64,000 bases of DNA from positions 66,268,228 to 66,332,227 of the forward strand of contig OZ024887.1 in the NCBI GenBank assembly GCA_964017195.1, in the 5' to 3' direction. A model generated the notes under the pieces. The model was not told where the DNA came from and did not search any database. It worked only from the letters and a program-made list of their open reading frames with translations. Both the position numbers and the translations under genes were made by a program. This document shows, in pieces, positions 10,262-20,699 of the stretch. How positions within the stretch are numbered: the first letter of the stretch is position 1; every line of letters begins with the position of its first letter. The DNA is from Siderastrea radians. Its lineage: Eukaryota > Cnidaria > Anthozoa > Scleractinia > Rhizangiidae.

Positions 10262-12985
10262 ACGGTTTGACAGTCCTCCTGTAAGCAGGGGAGCGTATAG
10301 AATGAACAGAACAGGCAGGAGATTGGAGAACAGGATACTAATCTCTTTCCTGAAGCCCCAAGTAGCTCCATTTAATCTTTTTTTACCAGCGAACCATACG
10401 GGAGTGATGATTCCGCTGAAGTGATGAAAACGTAGAACTCAGACTTGGATTCTTTCAAGCTAGGCGAGGACAACTGTCACATTTACCACAAATTACAGAG
10501 CCAATAGGATTTGACACTTAAATCTAAGGGGCTATGTCATCAATTTCAAGCATTAATTTAAAAGCCAAAATACACGTTTGTACTCCTCTAGCGCACTGAA
10601 ACTGTGAATAAGTGAAAATGGATTGCGCTTGAAACAATCGGGCCACTTTTTAAAGTTTTCCTTCTGTCTCGCAGAAACCATAATAAACTGATTGTCGTTT
10701 ATTATTCTTTCAAGAATTCTCTTGATTGCTTTCTTTTGCAGTTCTGGGACTATTCTGTGTATAAGAAAAGGTCCCTCGTTTTGATTTAACCAGAATTTTG
10801 ACCCGAAAGGCATTAAAATACCCATGACATGTTCCCTTTAAAATCCTTGAGTTCAGTAAACCGGTTACCTTTTCCCGATCTATTGATATCCACTGCAAAT
10901 TACTTTAGAGCGAGATTTTCACACTTGTCATGTCAAGGCAAAGAATTATGACGAATGCAGTATTCCTCCGGGTGTATGAGAAGTCCAAATGGACTTAGCA
11001 GCCAGGCCTCTTTGTACCCTCATGACGTAACGCCTTGCGCCCACCCACCGTTCCCCTCGAAGAAAAAGAAGAAGAAGAAGAAGAAGAAGAAGAAGAAGAA
11101 GAAGAACAAGACAAAATTTAGGTCCCTGCTTAGGGCAAATGGCAAAATACACATTCTCTTGTTTTACACAATTTTAAAGTGTTTCTGTGAGAGACCGACA
11201 AACATCTCTGATCTAGGATTGCTGAATACTGTATGAGCCGTATTTAACAACGATAATCGCAATCGTACAACCATACCCGGTGTAGGAGAAGTTCGGACGT
11301 TGTTTAGGACCAACTAGCATAAAATTATATACCCTGTTTGAGATAGAAAGGCCAAAAAACCTACCTTATCCAGCTGCACGTCCTAGTATAGGCCATACAA
11401 GGGAGTACTCCCACCCCCGGGTGTTACCGTTAAAGCATGACAAAGATACGTTATGTTAATAATCACGTTTGTCTGAGGCCCACTGTTACTGAGTGCGGGC
11501 ACAGCAATGCGACTGTCACTTTCATTTAGGGTGTAAGAACTCGGTGAGTTATCGGCAGTGAGTTACCAGTGAGTTATACATTTTGAGTTGCCAAATTTTG
11601 AAAATTCAAGATGTGGCAGGCCAAATAAGACTTACAAAAAAGTAGGTGCGACCTGAGCGTTGTCGGTTTTGCTATTCTCGATTACAGGCGAGGAAAATAC
11701 AGAAGTACAGCATTTTGTAGAAAAAAAATCAACATTCAACAGTGCAGCAATCTATATGCAGCCGTTTTTTATTCACTGAACCTCGGAGGTCTTGAAAACT
11801 GCGGAACTTGCTTAAAAAAAAGAGTGTATCTTGGTTTGTTTGCTCTGAAATGAAAAATTGCTCAAATTGCGTTTCTGTTTTTTGAATGCCAAAAATTAAG
11901 GAAACACCTCGCGAAACGAGCTTCAGAGCTCTTTATCCAGCTGGCCCTCATCAAGGGGTGCGTTCTTGTTTTTGGCAAAATCTTGAATCCAAAAACGATC
12001 CGAAATAGTACATCTGACAAGTGGTCTTCAGGTCCATGGAAAATTTTTTTTCTCGCCATATTTTCTCTCGATCTTGCTTGACAGAACCTTCGATCGCGGA
12101 AAAGAAAATGGAGGTGATTATTCCGTTCCGTATAAAGTTTTAGCCAAAAGTACAAACAGAAGCATTAACACGCCAGGATAACTTGACTTGTGTGCCATTG
12201 CTGTAATTCAGGGACTGATTTTGATGATTGTGAACGTAAATAGCGAGTTCAGTTGAACTACTGCAGACAATGTGCTTGATTATAAATTGTTTGTATTCCA
12301 ATTTAGTCCAATGCTAGGGCAGTTACCAGAGAAATATCATTCTGATATAAATATTGTGTGCCCTCCATTCTGTCTTGTCATAACAAAATAACCCTTTTTT
12401 CGGATTTTGCGCTTTTCTGGTGTCGAAGAATCCATATGATCTGGGATCACAAAACCGTTTTCGGATTCTCCCCAAAAAACACACTCGGCTTAGGCCTAGT
12501 TACTAGCCTTCGTAGGAGGCGCCAAAAAGGGGAGGGGGGGGGGGGTAGAACTCCGTCGCCTTCTAGCGCTTGCCACGCAGGCTAGCTAGTCACGTGCAGT
12601 ATCAATATTAGAAAAAAGATATGCTACAGCTGAGGTCGCAACATGCTCAAGAACCGCGGCCCCACCAATAAAAGGGATCCTTTGTTTAGATGCTTAGAGT
12701 GGTTTTGAAAGGAATAGTGCATGCAATAGTGAAGTGTCGTTATCGCTTGCCGTCAATCGGCTATGATTCACTCGAGGGAAGAACATAAGAAATCTCGCCA
12801 CAGAAACAGATCAAGTAAGTGTCATCATTTTGATAGCCAATATTCTCAAACTTATTGACACGGACACTACATTGGGAGAACCGGCTAAATGATTCAATTT
12901 ACTTACTGGGACAGCCGAAATAAACCGGAGAAATGGATGACAAGTCGTCTGTACAAGGCCGCCCTTATCCAGCTTGGAAAATGAC
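10262..12985. other. Repeat-rich region downstream of ST1, no gene
   Basis: Collinear with 57480-57744 plus 60850-63140 in A4 and with 26118-28400 in A2. It contains an (AAG)n tract, the inverted motif AAGTCC-AAAT-GGACTT near 10983, C-rich CCCACCCCCGGGTG-type repeats (11400-11420), and repeated words such as AAACGGATTTTG and CCACGCAGGC that mark old MITE ends. Open frames (10553-10825, 11862-12155 and others) are not shared between copies and are not supported as genes. Confidence 0.5.
11060..11106. repeat. (AAG)n microsatellite
   Basis: About 47 bp of AAG/GAA units. The orthologous site is longer in A4 (61117-61175) and unexpanded in A2 (about 26918). The lysine- or arginine-rich frames through it are artefacts. 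Confidence 0.9.
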
Positions 12986-13765
12986 TAGGCCTACTCTGGG
13001 ACCCAAAGTCGCCCAAAGTCGCCCAAAGTCGCCTAAAGTCGCCCAAAGTCGCTCTAAGTCGCTCTAAATCCCTTGTATATAGTTTATATATTAATAGTAA
13101 ACTATGTAAAACTTAATGTAGTTTATTTTCAGTTTGCTTGCCAAAGCAGTTGCCTAACCAGAGCCCTATACAATAAAATGCCCAAGGAATCATCCTGGGG
13201 CCCCTAAGTTTCTTGTTGTGACACTTACTAACTCACAGGTTTCACTTAATGCCTTACTTTTTGGCCTGTGACCAATTCGGCAACAACCTTGCTTGCTAGC
13301 TGTCGTTAAGGTCATTGTTGCATGTTTATGTACTACTAATGTCTTTAGTGTGCGGGTCCATACCAACATCACAAGAGGTCATTAGAAATTTCAAGGGGGG
13401 TGGGGGCAGTGGAGGCTCTTGAAAGCCACCAAACTAGAATTTCCAGAAGGGTGGGGTGGAATAGGGGGTTGGTGGAGCATTCAAACTAAAACATTTTCAT
13501 GGGGATAGTATGGATATTTTCTGTAACAATGCATTATGGTGTACCATGATGATTCCCATGTACATGTATACCACAACTGTACTTAGGTTCACCTTGGCAT
13601 TTCCAATTAAGTCACTGAAGGTTACCTAAAATTGCCTAAAGTCGCCCAAAATCGCCTTAAATCGCCCAAAATCGCCCGTAATTTTGGACAAAATAAGCTA
13701 AAATCGCCTAAAGTCGCCTTAAGTCGCCCAAAGTTACGGCGACTTTGGGTCCCAGAGTAGGCCTA
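12986..13765. mobile_element. Non-autonomous TIR element with 10-bp subterminal tandem repeats
   Basis: Perfect terminal inverted repeats of about 28 bp begin TAGGCCTACTCTGGGACCC. They are flanked by TGAC at both ends (12982-12985 and 13766-13769). A4 lacks the element at the same place (about 63155), which gives the empty site. Just inside both ends are tandem copies of a ~10-bp unit (AAAGTCGCCC and variants, 13005-13070 and 13630-13735), in the same orientation at both ends. No transposase frame is present. Confidence 0.85.
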
Positions 13766-14035
13766 TGACTACTGCATGACCGTAAAGGTCAGAACTTTAC
13801 GTAGGCATTGGATAAATACCAACTGGCGGCAAATATCCGAATTCTTTTTTCGAAGGACGAGGATGAAGGATTAAAGGAGGTTAAAATCGATCAAAAGGCC
13901 ATTAAGTGGTTGTAAAGCCTGTGTGCAGACTGAGAAATGAATTCGCCGACACAAGTTAAGATACAGAATTGCGCATGTTAGGCCTTAGGACCTAAAAAGA
14001 CTGAATATCTTTTTGTACGTATCGCGACTGATGCA

Positions 14036-14111
14036 ACAACAACAACAACAGTTTATTTGCATTCCCAATTACAAATGGTATTGCACATAAAAACAAAAAA
14101 ACAAAAAAAAC

Positions 14112-14142
<31 letters not shown>

Positions 14143-17100
14143 CAAAAAAGAAGTGAAAAAAAAGTATATAAAATTAAAGTAGCGAAAGCGGTTAATTTAC
14201 AATTCTTGTATCTAATGATTCATTTCTTTATGAAAAAGCTTCGTAAATGAAGTGACCTAATCTTTTACAAATGAAAGCATCAGTGCTATTAAAGAGAAAA
14301 ACAATTTTGTTATTAGCATTTAAATAATCGAATTCGGGATATTTGCTAATAATATCTTCCACTAAAGAATTTCTAATTGTGTCATATTTGTTGCAAAATA
14401 AGATGAAGTGTGCTTCGTTAGGGGTGGAATGTCTTCCAGTTTCAATTCTTAGGTTATGTTTACCTGCCCTAAGTTTTGCTACTGCCCGCCGATGTTTCTG
14501 GTTTGTAATGAGTTCTAGTGAGTTAGAGGTAGTTACATCTGTTTTGAAGGTAGAGTAAGATGTAAGTTTTTTGTTGCATTTGATCATCTCATATTGATGA
14601 ATTTTTAAGTCATTTTTAAAGTTTTCAGTTACTTTGGATCGGTACTGTTTAGTTCTTAGTTCATCGCCGTTAGCATCAATCATAGCTTGGAAATCGGAGT
14701 GAAAACTGTTACTATATTGTTTCAGCATATCATACATTGTAAGCATGAAGGATTTTTTTCCAAAGTCTGCCAATTGGGTTGATATTTGAAGGCATTGTCC
14801 AGCAACGCTTGAGCTCGGAAGCTTTAGTAGGTGAAGCCAAAACTTTATTATATTAGAGAAGACAATTAACTCGAGAGGGAGTCTTCCAGTTTCATTTCGT
14901 GCTGCGACGTTTGGTGCTCTTCTGTTAGGCCAAGGTATGATTTGTAAAACTGTGAGTGAAAACGCTCAATGGAGTCTTCCTCCCATTTTTTGAGATTGAG
15001 GCTATCATATGCCCCCCATACTTCCAAACTGTATCGAAGAACGGGGCATCAAACAAGAAATTACATTGGGATATAGAAAGTTTGTTGAATTGAATATATC
15101 TTTTACAAGCAAATACGGAACGTCTGGACTTTTCTACTAAATTCTTTTTGGAGGTGGCAAAGCTCCCATTCGAATTGAATGTTGTTCCTAGGTAGGTGTA
15201 TTCAGGAGTATTGACAATTTGGTTTCCATTTAAAAAGAAAGAATGTTTTTCCCGGGTGGCTTTACGGTTCTGTTTTTGAAAAATTAGTACCTTTGTTTTG
15301 TGAGGATTTATTTTCAAGAGCCATTTTTCCACATAGTTTTGGAGAATGTCGATTTGCTTTTGAAGGCCGGAAGCACTTCGGGATATTAAAACTAAATCAT
15401 CTGCATAGAATAAACAATTAGCGGAAGCCCATTTGGCAGAATAATTGGGTCAGTATTACATTAGTTGTCTAAAAGAAAAGGAATGTCGTTTAGATATAAA
15501 TTAAACAGCAAGGGGAGAGGATACATCCTTGTCTTACACCCCTGTTGTAGTCGAAAAATTTGGTTCTTCGATTTCCGCATTTTATGGTGCATTTGGATCT
15601 GCAATACATTTCTGCTATTAATTGATAGAAGCGTCCACCCATTTTATAAGAAATCAGCTTAGAAAGCAGACCATCATGCCAAATAGAATCGAAAGCCTTT
15701 TGAAAATCTATGAAACAGCAAAACAGTTTTGGCCTTTGTTAGCGTTGGTAACATATTTATCAATTAGGGTACGTAAAGAGAAAATATGATCTGTTGTTCG
15801 AAATCCCTCTAGGAATCCAATTTGTGAGGGATGTAATAAATTCTGACTTCTGACGAAATTGTGAAGTCTGGTATTTAAAAGAGCTGTAAATAGTTTTCCT
15901 AGACAGCTGGTCACGCAGATGCCTCAGTCTGTAATTAGTCGGGTTTGACTTTTCCCCTGACTTAAAGATAGGGGTAATTAATCCCATGGACCAACAATCC
16001 GGAAAGGTTCCTGCCTCGAGTATAAGATTAAACAATTTTTTCAGTGAGGTCATCAAGAAGTGACGGCCACTTTTTAACATTTCATTTCGTATTCGGTCGG
16101 TACCGGCCGCCTTTTTGTTTTTCAGTTTTTTAATGCCGTTTTTGATTTCTTCCTCTGTGAAAGGACTATCGAGTTCATTAAATCGCATTAGAGACTGTTC
16201 GTTACATTTCAGGCCTTCCATTATAATCTCCTGGGATTTGGAAACGGTTTTCTCTCCTGGAGCTGAGTGTAATTGTTGGAAGTGTTTGAACAGTTCGTCT
16301 ATAGGGACATTAGAATCGGCAGTAGTGGAATTCGATTTAGAGATCGTTTTTAGAGTGGACCAAAATTGTACAGGGTCATTAGTTTTGATAAGTTCTTGTA
16401 TTTGAGCATCCTGGTGCTTTTGCTTTTTATGTCGTAACATGGATTTATACTGTCGTTTGACTGTTAGATATTCCAGTCTCGTCTCCTCGTGATGAGGATG
16501 CGCTTGCTTTCTGTTCGATATATGCCTTAAAAGTTTCCGTATGTTTTGGCAATCGTTGTCAAACCAAACTTGCGACTGTCGATGTCGAACTACTTTCTTT
16601 TTTTCAGTAACAGGTTGTAGTGATTTCTTTGCAGCAACTTCTATTATTTTGGAAATTTATCTACGGCCTCGTTAATGTCACCTATTTCAGCCAAATTCAT
16701 ATTTTCAAATTCTAAGATCATACGTTGCACTTCGTTAGACTGTAGGGCTGAGATAAATTTTTCTTTAGAGTCTGGATTCCATTTAAATTGTCTCGGTAGT
16801 CGGAAAAGATTCTCCATTGGTTTTGTATTCTCGTCAAGAGTAGGGGGACTCTCAACTTTTATCCAGCTAACTAACTGGCAATGGTCGGAGAATGGGGAGG
16901 GATGACGCACCACGAAATTCTGAAAAATATTCATTATCTCATGGCCTGTTATAATGTAGTCCACTGTGCTTATTCCCTGGTTTCCGTGAAAGGTTATTTT
17001 TCCAAGAGAGTCGCCTTTGCAGCGGCCGTTTAGTATTCTTAAGTCTAACGATTTACATGTTTCGATGAGATATTTACCGTGTTCGTTTATGTGGCTATCA

Positions 17101-18032
17101 AAACTTTTCCTGTTTGGAACTTGCTTTAGCAAGGGAAAATTGTCGTCCGGTACAAAATTATTGTGTTCCGGTACGGGCATTGAAGTCACCCATGAGTACA
17201 ATTGAATATTCATTCTTAAAGTTGTTTATGTCATTTTCGAGGTTGGTGAAGATGTCTGGGTCGAAGTAAGGCGAATCCCTTGGTGGGATGTAGATAGAAC
17301 ATAATAGTATATCCTTTTCCGCTTGAAATATATTGCTATTTATTCTACACCAAATGCAGTTAGAGGTTTGTTTGACAAGTGCAACATATGATGTTAAGAA
17401 TTTTTTAACTGCAACTAAGATACCCCCTGAGCATCTTCCCGACCGTTTTGTGTTCCTTTTCTTAGGAGGACTCATTGCTATAACTTGAAAATCAGGTATA
17501 TCTACAACGTCATACCCCCAAATTTCAGAAAAGTTGATAATATCACAATCTTCAAGTTGATTAAGAAAATCAGGATTATTCAATTTATAACCAAAAGCCG
17601 AGTTTTTTAGGCCACTGACGTTCCAGCAACTCAGCTTACATACATTTCTCAAAGGGGCCGGGCCCTGTGAGAAACACATTGTAGTCTAATTGGCGTAATT
17701 AATGGTATGAACTGTAACGTGAAAATGGACAAAGTGCAAGAAAAGAAAGAAGGAAAAAAAACGCATTCAAAGTTTCGTAAATTAAGGCTTACTTAGGATT
17801 GTCGGATCATCTCGTAAAGTTTCAACAGGTGTACCAAAGTATCGTGATCCAAGCTTGCTTGATTCCCTGCGGGTTTGGCTACCTCCGCGAATGATCTGGG
17901 AAGCTGGGTTGATATGGGATTGAAGCGGAGACCATTCATTTCGGGTGTGGCTGGCTTGATGTTTTGGACTGTTGGAGAATAAGTGGGATGACTCCCTCGA
18001 GGATTTCTCTGTTTGGGGGTTTAGCATAGCAT
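14036..18032 (-). mobile_element. APE-type non-LTR retrotransposon (LINE), near full length
   Basis: The element interrupts the A unit. The left flank ends GACTGATGCAA and the right flank resumes at GAGCCGATGAC, while A4 runs through at about 63455-63490. The 3' end (left) has a short (TTG)n tail at 14037-14050 and an internal (GTTTT)n stretch (14090-14150). The 5' end (right) holds a small 81-codon frame (18027-17782) of unknown role, perhaps an ORF1 remnant. No target duplication is seen, and about 23 bp present in A4 are missing here, which suggests a target-site deletion. The exact clade is not assignable by eye. Confidence 0.88.
14228..17679 (-). pseudogene. LINE ORF2: endonuclease-reverse transcriptase, frameshifted
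   Basis: Read 5' to 3' on the minus strand, 17679-17158 is the endonuclease N-terminus (SCWNVSGL, FSEIWG, LMGDFNARTG). A frameshift near 17165 leads to 17213-16644, the endonuclease C-terminus (STVDYIITG, FSDHCQLV). After a stop, 16440-15900 has the finger region (KKLKNKKAAGTDRI, GTFPDCW, LITPIFKSG). 15914-15708 gives SQIGFLEGFRTTDHIF. A shift then gives motif A FIDFQKAFDSIW near 15700 and motif C LFYADDLV near 15400. 15332-14925 is the thumb region, and 14773-14228 a C-terminal domain ending before the tail. Motifs are diagnostic of APE-type ORF2, but at least four frame breaks make it non-functional. Confidence 0.9.
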
Positions 18033-18525
18033 AGAGCCGATGACTTTTTTTTTTTACAATATGGTGAAATTTATCACGATAACCTATGCGTTTTACTCAC
18101 CCTAAAACCTCAACCCGCCATTCCTCTCCCCCCTCCCCCCAAAAAGAAAACTTGCGGTTATCCAACATAAACCGGGCAACGAGTAGCGTGATTACGTGAC
18201 AGTTAATTATAGCGTGACATCGGAATTGCATGCGAAGTAAATAAAGCTCTTCGTTTCCCTCTTCTTGAAAGTCAGCATTAACTAAAATGAGCAATACTTT
18301 AACTCGCTTTCGAAAAATATTGAATGCATAGGCGGAGATATAAGCTAAAAACGTCCGGTAAATAAAAGTTAGTGCGGCTCGAATAAATTTCTTTCATTTT
18401 TAAAACTTCAGCTGCAAATTTCTCAAAAGCGCTCTCATAGATTTGTACATAGAAAGGCGGCGATGTGAACTACAAGTGCCGTGAATTGTTCTGAATAAAA
18501 ACTTCCAGAATTCAAGAAATTCGAC
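18033..18525. other. A1 spacer between LINE and MITE
   Basis: Collinear with 63490-63965. No gene; the short frame 18097-18294 (minus) is not conserved in A4. Confidence 0.5.
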
Positions 18526-18950
18526 TATAGGTGGATCCTTGCTGACGTTATTGTTTACATCTTAAAATTGAAATTCATCCGATAAACAAACAAAGATTAT
18601 AACTAGAAAGAGCATATAACATTTAGTTAACATGCGCAGTGTGAAAGAAAAAGGATGGAAGCTGGTTTCAAATGATGCTTTCAAAATTTACAACATTTAC
18701 AGACGTTTGTATGGCTGGGTGGCAACTCTTGCCAACCAGCCATACAAACGTCTGTAAATTTGACCTTTTTCAAAAAGGAATATCTCCTTCAATTTTCAAC
18801 ATTCTCCTCTCAAATTAGCTATTTTTACTAATTATGCTAGTCTCTTTCAATTTTTCGTGTTTTCATTTGCCAAGCTAACTATAAAATTTTCGATAATTTA
18901 TGATAATGCTTAGATCAAAGACTGCCGACATAAACAAGGATCCGCCTATA
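18526..18950. mobile_element. 425-bp MITE with central long palindrome
   Basis: Ends are TATAGGTGGATCCTTG and, inverted, TATAGGCGGATCCTTG. A4 lacks the insert (empty site near 63965). The middle holds a 31-bp inverted repeat at 18695-18725 and 18729-18759 with one mismatch and a 3-bp loop. No coding capacity. Confidence 0.8.
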
Positions 18951-19345
18951 TGTAGAAATAACAACGTTGTCATTGCATTGCTATGGTAACCCCGATTGCA
19001 ATAAAACTCATTTCAGCTGAGACTTTGATCTATTGCTAGAAAAGGTGTGGCAGTTGCTTGCCCTGTTCTATTTCTTATGGTGGTGTATCACCACTAACAA
19101 ATCCAATCGAGAAATCCACTAAGAAATCCACTCTTAAAAGAGTGGGGGATTAGTGCACCAAAACAATGCTTAAAACGAACTGACTGATCATGTGAAATGT
19201 TAAAACGACTGGGTCGTACACAGTTGTCGTATTTCCTTTATTAGTTAAATTTTTTGATGACATTAAAACCAGCAGAGGTTGAATTCTCTACAACAGTTTA
19301 CAGCCAGTCACTAACATTTGAGTTGTGTTTTTTCGTTCTTCGCAG
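18951..19345. other. A1/B1 junction and ST2 upstream region
   Basis: The A unit match to A4 runs to about 18990, where A4 reaches the window end. From about 19265 the sequence matches 33165-33244 of B2. The splice acceptor CTTCGCAG ends at 19345, giving a 5'-UTR exon start at 19346. Confidence 0.5.
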
Positions 19346-19390
19346 GTTAAAATTCCACCAAGTTATCTGTAGTGTTGCTGAAGTGTTGTC

Positions 19391-20695
19391 ATGAGGGCCA
19401 GCTTTATATTTGTTCTACTTGTCGCTGTTCAGGTCTCGTTGTTTGTGATATTTTTCTACAAGCAGGCTTCAACCATGCCATGGACGCCAGCGACGTATTT
19501 AATACATGGAGAGAATTCCAACAGCATCTTGATGGAAGAGTTTGTGAGTTTACCTGAAGACCAAGGACAACGACAACAACAGGCTGGAGAAGTCCTGCAC
19601 ACAGAGAAAACGCAGAAGACATATAAAAATGTGCAATTGCTTGAGTCTGGTTTTAAACTAAAAGACCTTTTGTCACGGGAAAACACCGACAGCAAAACGC
19701 AGAGTGGCGGAAGGGGCGAAAGAGAAGAAAGAAGCCAGCTACAGCAAACGTTTGCTACAAGGAAAAATCTCATCATATTGAGTCCAGGCCGAGGGGGATC
19801 TACGTTCCTTGGATCATTATTTGACTGCAATCCGCACGTCATATATTGCTATGAGCCGTTATATGCCGTTGCTCAAAAAATGTTTAAAGTTAATTTGGTG
19901 CGTGGAGACAAGGAGCCGAAAAACTACAAAGTAACTAGCATCAAACTTATTGATAGCTTCCTCGATTGTGATTTTAGTGATGTCAGTAAAGCAACCTTTT
20001 CAGCGTTTTCTAGAAGTGACCTTCACCGCGGCAAGAGTAAGGCGCTATCTAAAAAGTACTTGCCAAGGATTTCAAAAACCTCACTTAGTAAAGCTTGTAA
20101 CGCTTACAATTACACTGTTATCAAGATTTTGTCTTCCCGAGTACCCAGCAAAACGATACAGACTTTTAAGGAACTTTTCCAAAAGCGAAACCGATATGAC
20201 GTCAAAATGGTCCACTTGCAGGTTCGCGACCCAAGAGCGGTCGTTTTCTCGAGGATTAAATCAGTGAAGTGGATGAAGGATCACTTGAGTCATGGTTTTC
20301 ATAAAAATGTTCAAAGGATTTGTGATCCAATACTGCGGAATGTACGGCTTGGCTTGTTATATCCTCCGCCCTGGCTTAAAAATCGCTTTAAAGTAATTCG
20401 CTACGAGGACCTTACGTTAAATACTCTAAATACAACACGGGAACTGTACAGTTTCGCGGGATTTAATTGGTCGGCAAGCGTTGATGAATGGATAAGAGCC
20501 CTTACGAAAAACACAAAACAAACTGGCGCTTATACTGTGTTCAGAAATGCTTCAGCTGCTGTTGACGGCTGGAAAAACGCTCCTGAGCCCTTGATAAGAG
20601 CTGTAGAAAATATCTGTGGTGATCTCATGGATTTTCTTGGCTACGAAAAATTGAGAAAGCAGGATATCGATAATACTGTAAACGTAGCCGTTTGA
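19391..20695 (+). CDS. ST2: Golgi carbohydrate sulfotransferase (B subtype)
   Basis: Intact 434-residue frame. Residues ~5-22 are a hydrophobic signal anchor after a very short cytoplasmic tail (type II membrane protein), followed by a charged Gln-rich stem to about 120. The sulfotransferase domain has the 5'-phosphosulfate loop SPGRGGSTF (131-139) and the 3'-phosphate motif VRDPRAVVFSR (278-288). Family knowledge: such enzymes transfer sulfate from PAPS to a hydroxyl, usually C6, of Gal, GlcNAc or GalNAc in the Golgi lumen; the acceptor cannot be told from sequence. The ATG follows a splice acceptor at 19345. Compared with ST3, ST2 has three in-frame CAG insertions (near 19430, 20218 and 20262), adding Gln14, Gln277 and a Leu-to-Ser-Val change at 291-292. 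The second lies directly before the 3'-phosphate motif and could affect activity. Confidence 0.9.
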   Translation: MRASFIFVLLVAVQVSLFVIFFYKQASTMPWTPATYLIHGENSNSILMEEFVSLPEDQGQRQQQAGEVLHTEKTQKTYKNVQLLESGFKLKDLLSRENTDSKTQSGGRGEREERSQLQQTFATRKNLIILSPGRGGSTFLGSLFDCNPHVIYCYEPLYAVAQKMFKVNLVRGDKEPKNYKVTSIKLIDSFLDCDFSDVSKATFSAFSRSDLHRGKSKALSKKYLPRISKTSLSKACNAYNYTVIKILSSRVPSKTIQTFKELFQKRNRYDVKMVHLQVRDPRAVVFSRIKSVKWMKDHLSHGFHKNVQRICDPILRNVRLGLLYPPPWLKNRFKVIRYEDLTLNTLNTTRELYSFAGFNWSASVDEWIRALTKNTKQTGAYTVFRNASAAVDGWKNAPEPLIRAVENICGDLMDFLGYEKLRKQDIDNTVNVAV

Positions 20696-20699
20696 CATA

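Larger units (their letters stand above)
1..18990. repeat. Duplicated segment A1 (five-exon gene + ST1 unit)
   Basis: This stretch is collinear with 46950-64000. Anchors are 1-167 with 46994-47159 (last exon), 2632-2742 with 50703-50813 (first exon), the palindromes at 6949 and 54247, those at 7802 and 55054, ST1 with ST4, 10850 with 60850, and 13900-14030 with 63330-63460. The match resumes at 18032 with 63490 and continues to the window end. Elements present in only one copy (LINE 14.0-18.0 kb, 12986-13765, 18526-18950, and in A4 48411-48824, 49428-50042 and 57745-60847) postdate the duplication or were lost cleanly from the other copy. Confidence 0.85.

Noticed and set aside
10955..11236. 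Open frame with a poly-Lys run
   Set aside because: It is the (AAG)n microsatellite read in one frame; the orthologous A2 site has no such frame.
13005..13070. Regular AAAGTCGCCC array considered as CRISPR-like
   Set aside because: Units are adjacent without unique spacers and lie in the subterminal part of a TIR transposon in eukaryotic DNA.
17782..18027. LINE ORF1 with a nucleic-acid-binding domain
   Set aside because: Only 81 codons, with no zinc-knuckle, RRM or coiled coil visible; kept as an unassigned frame within the LINE.
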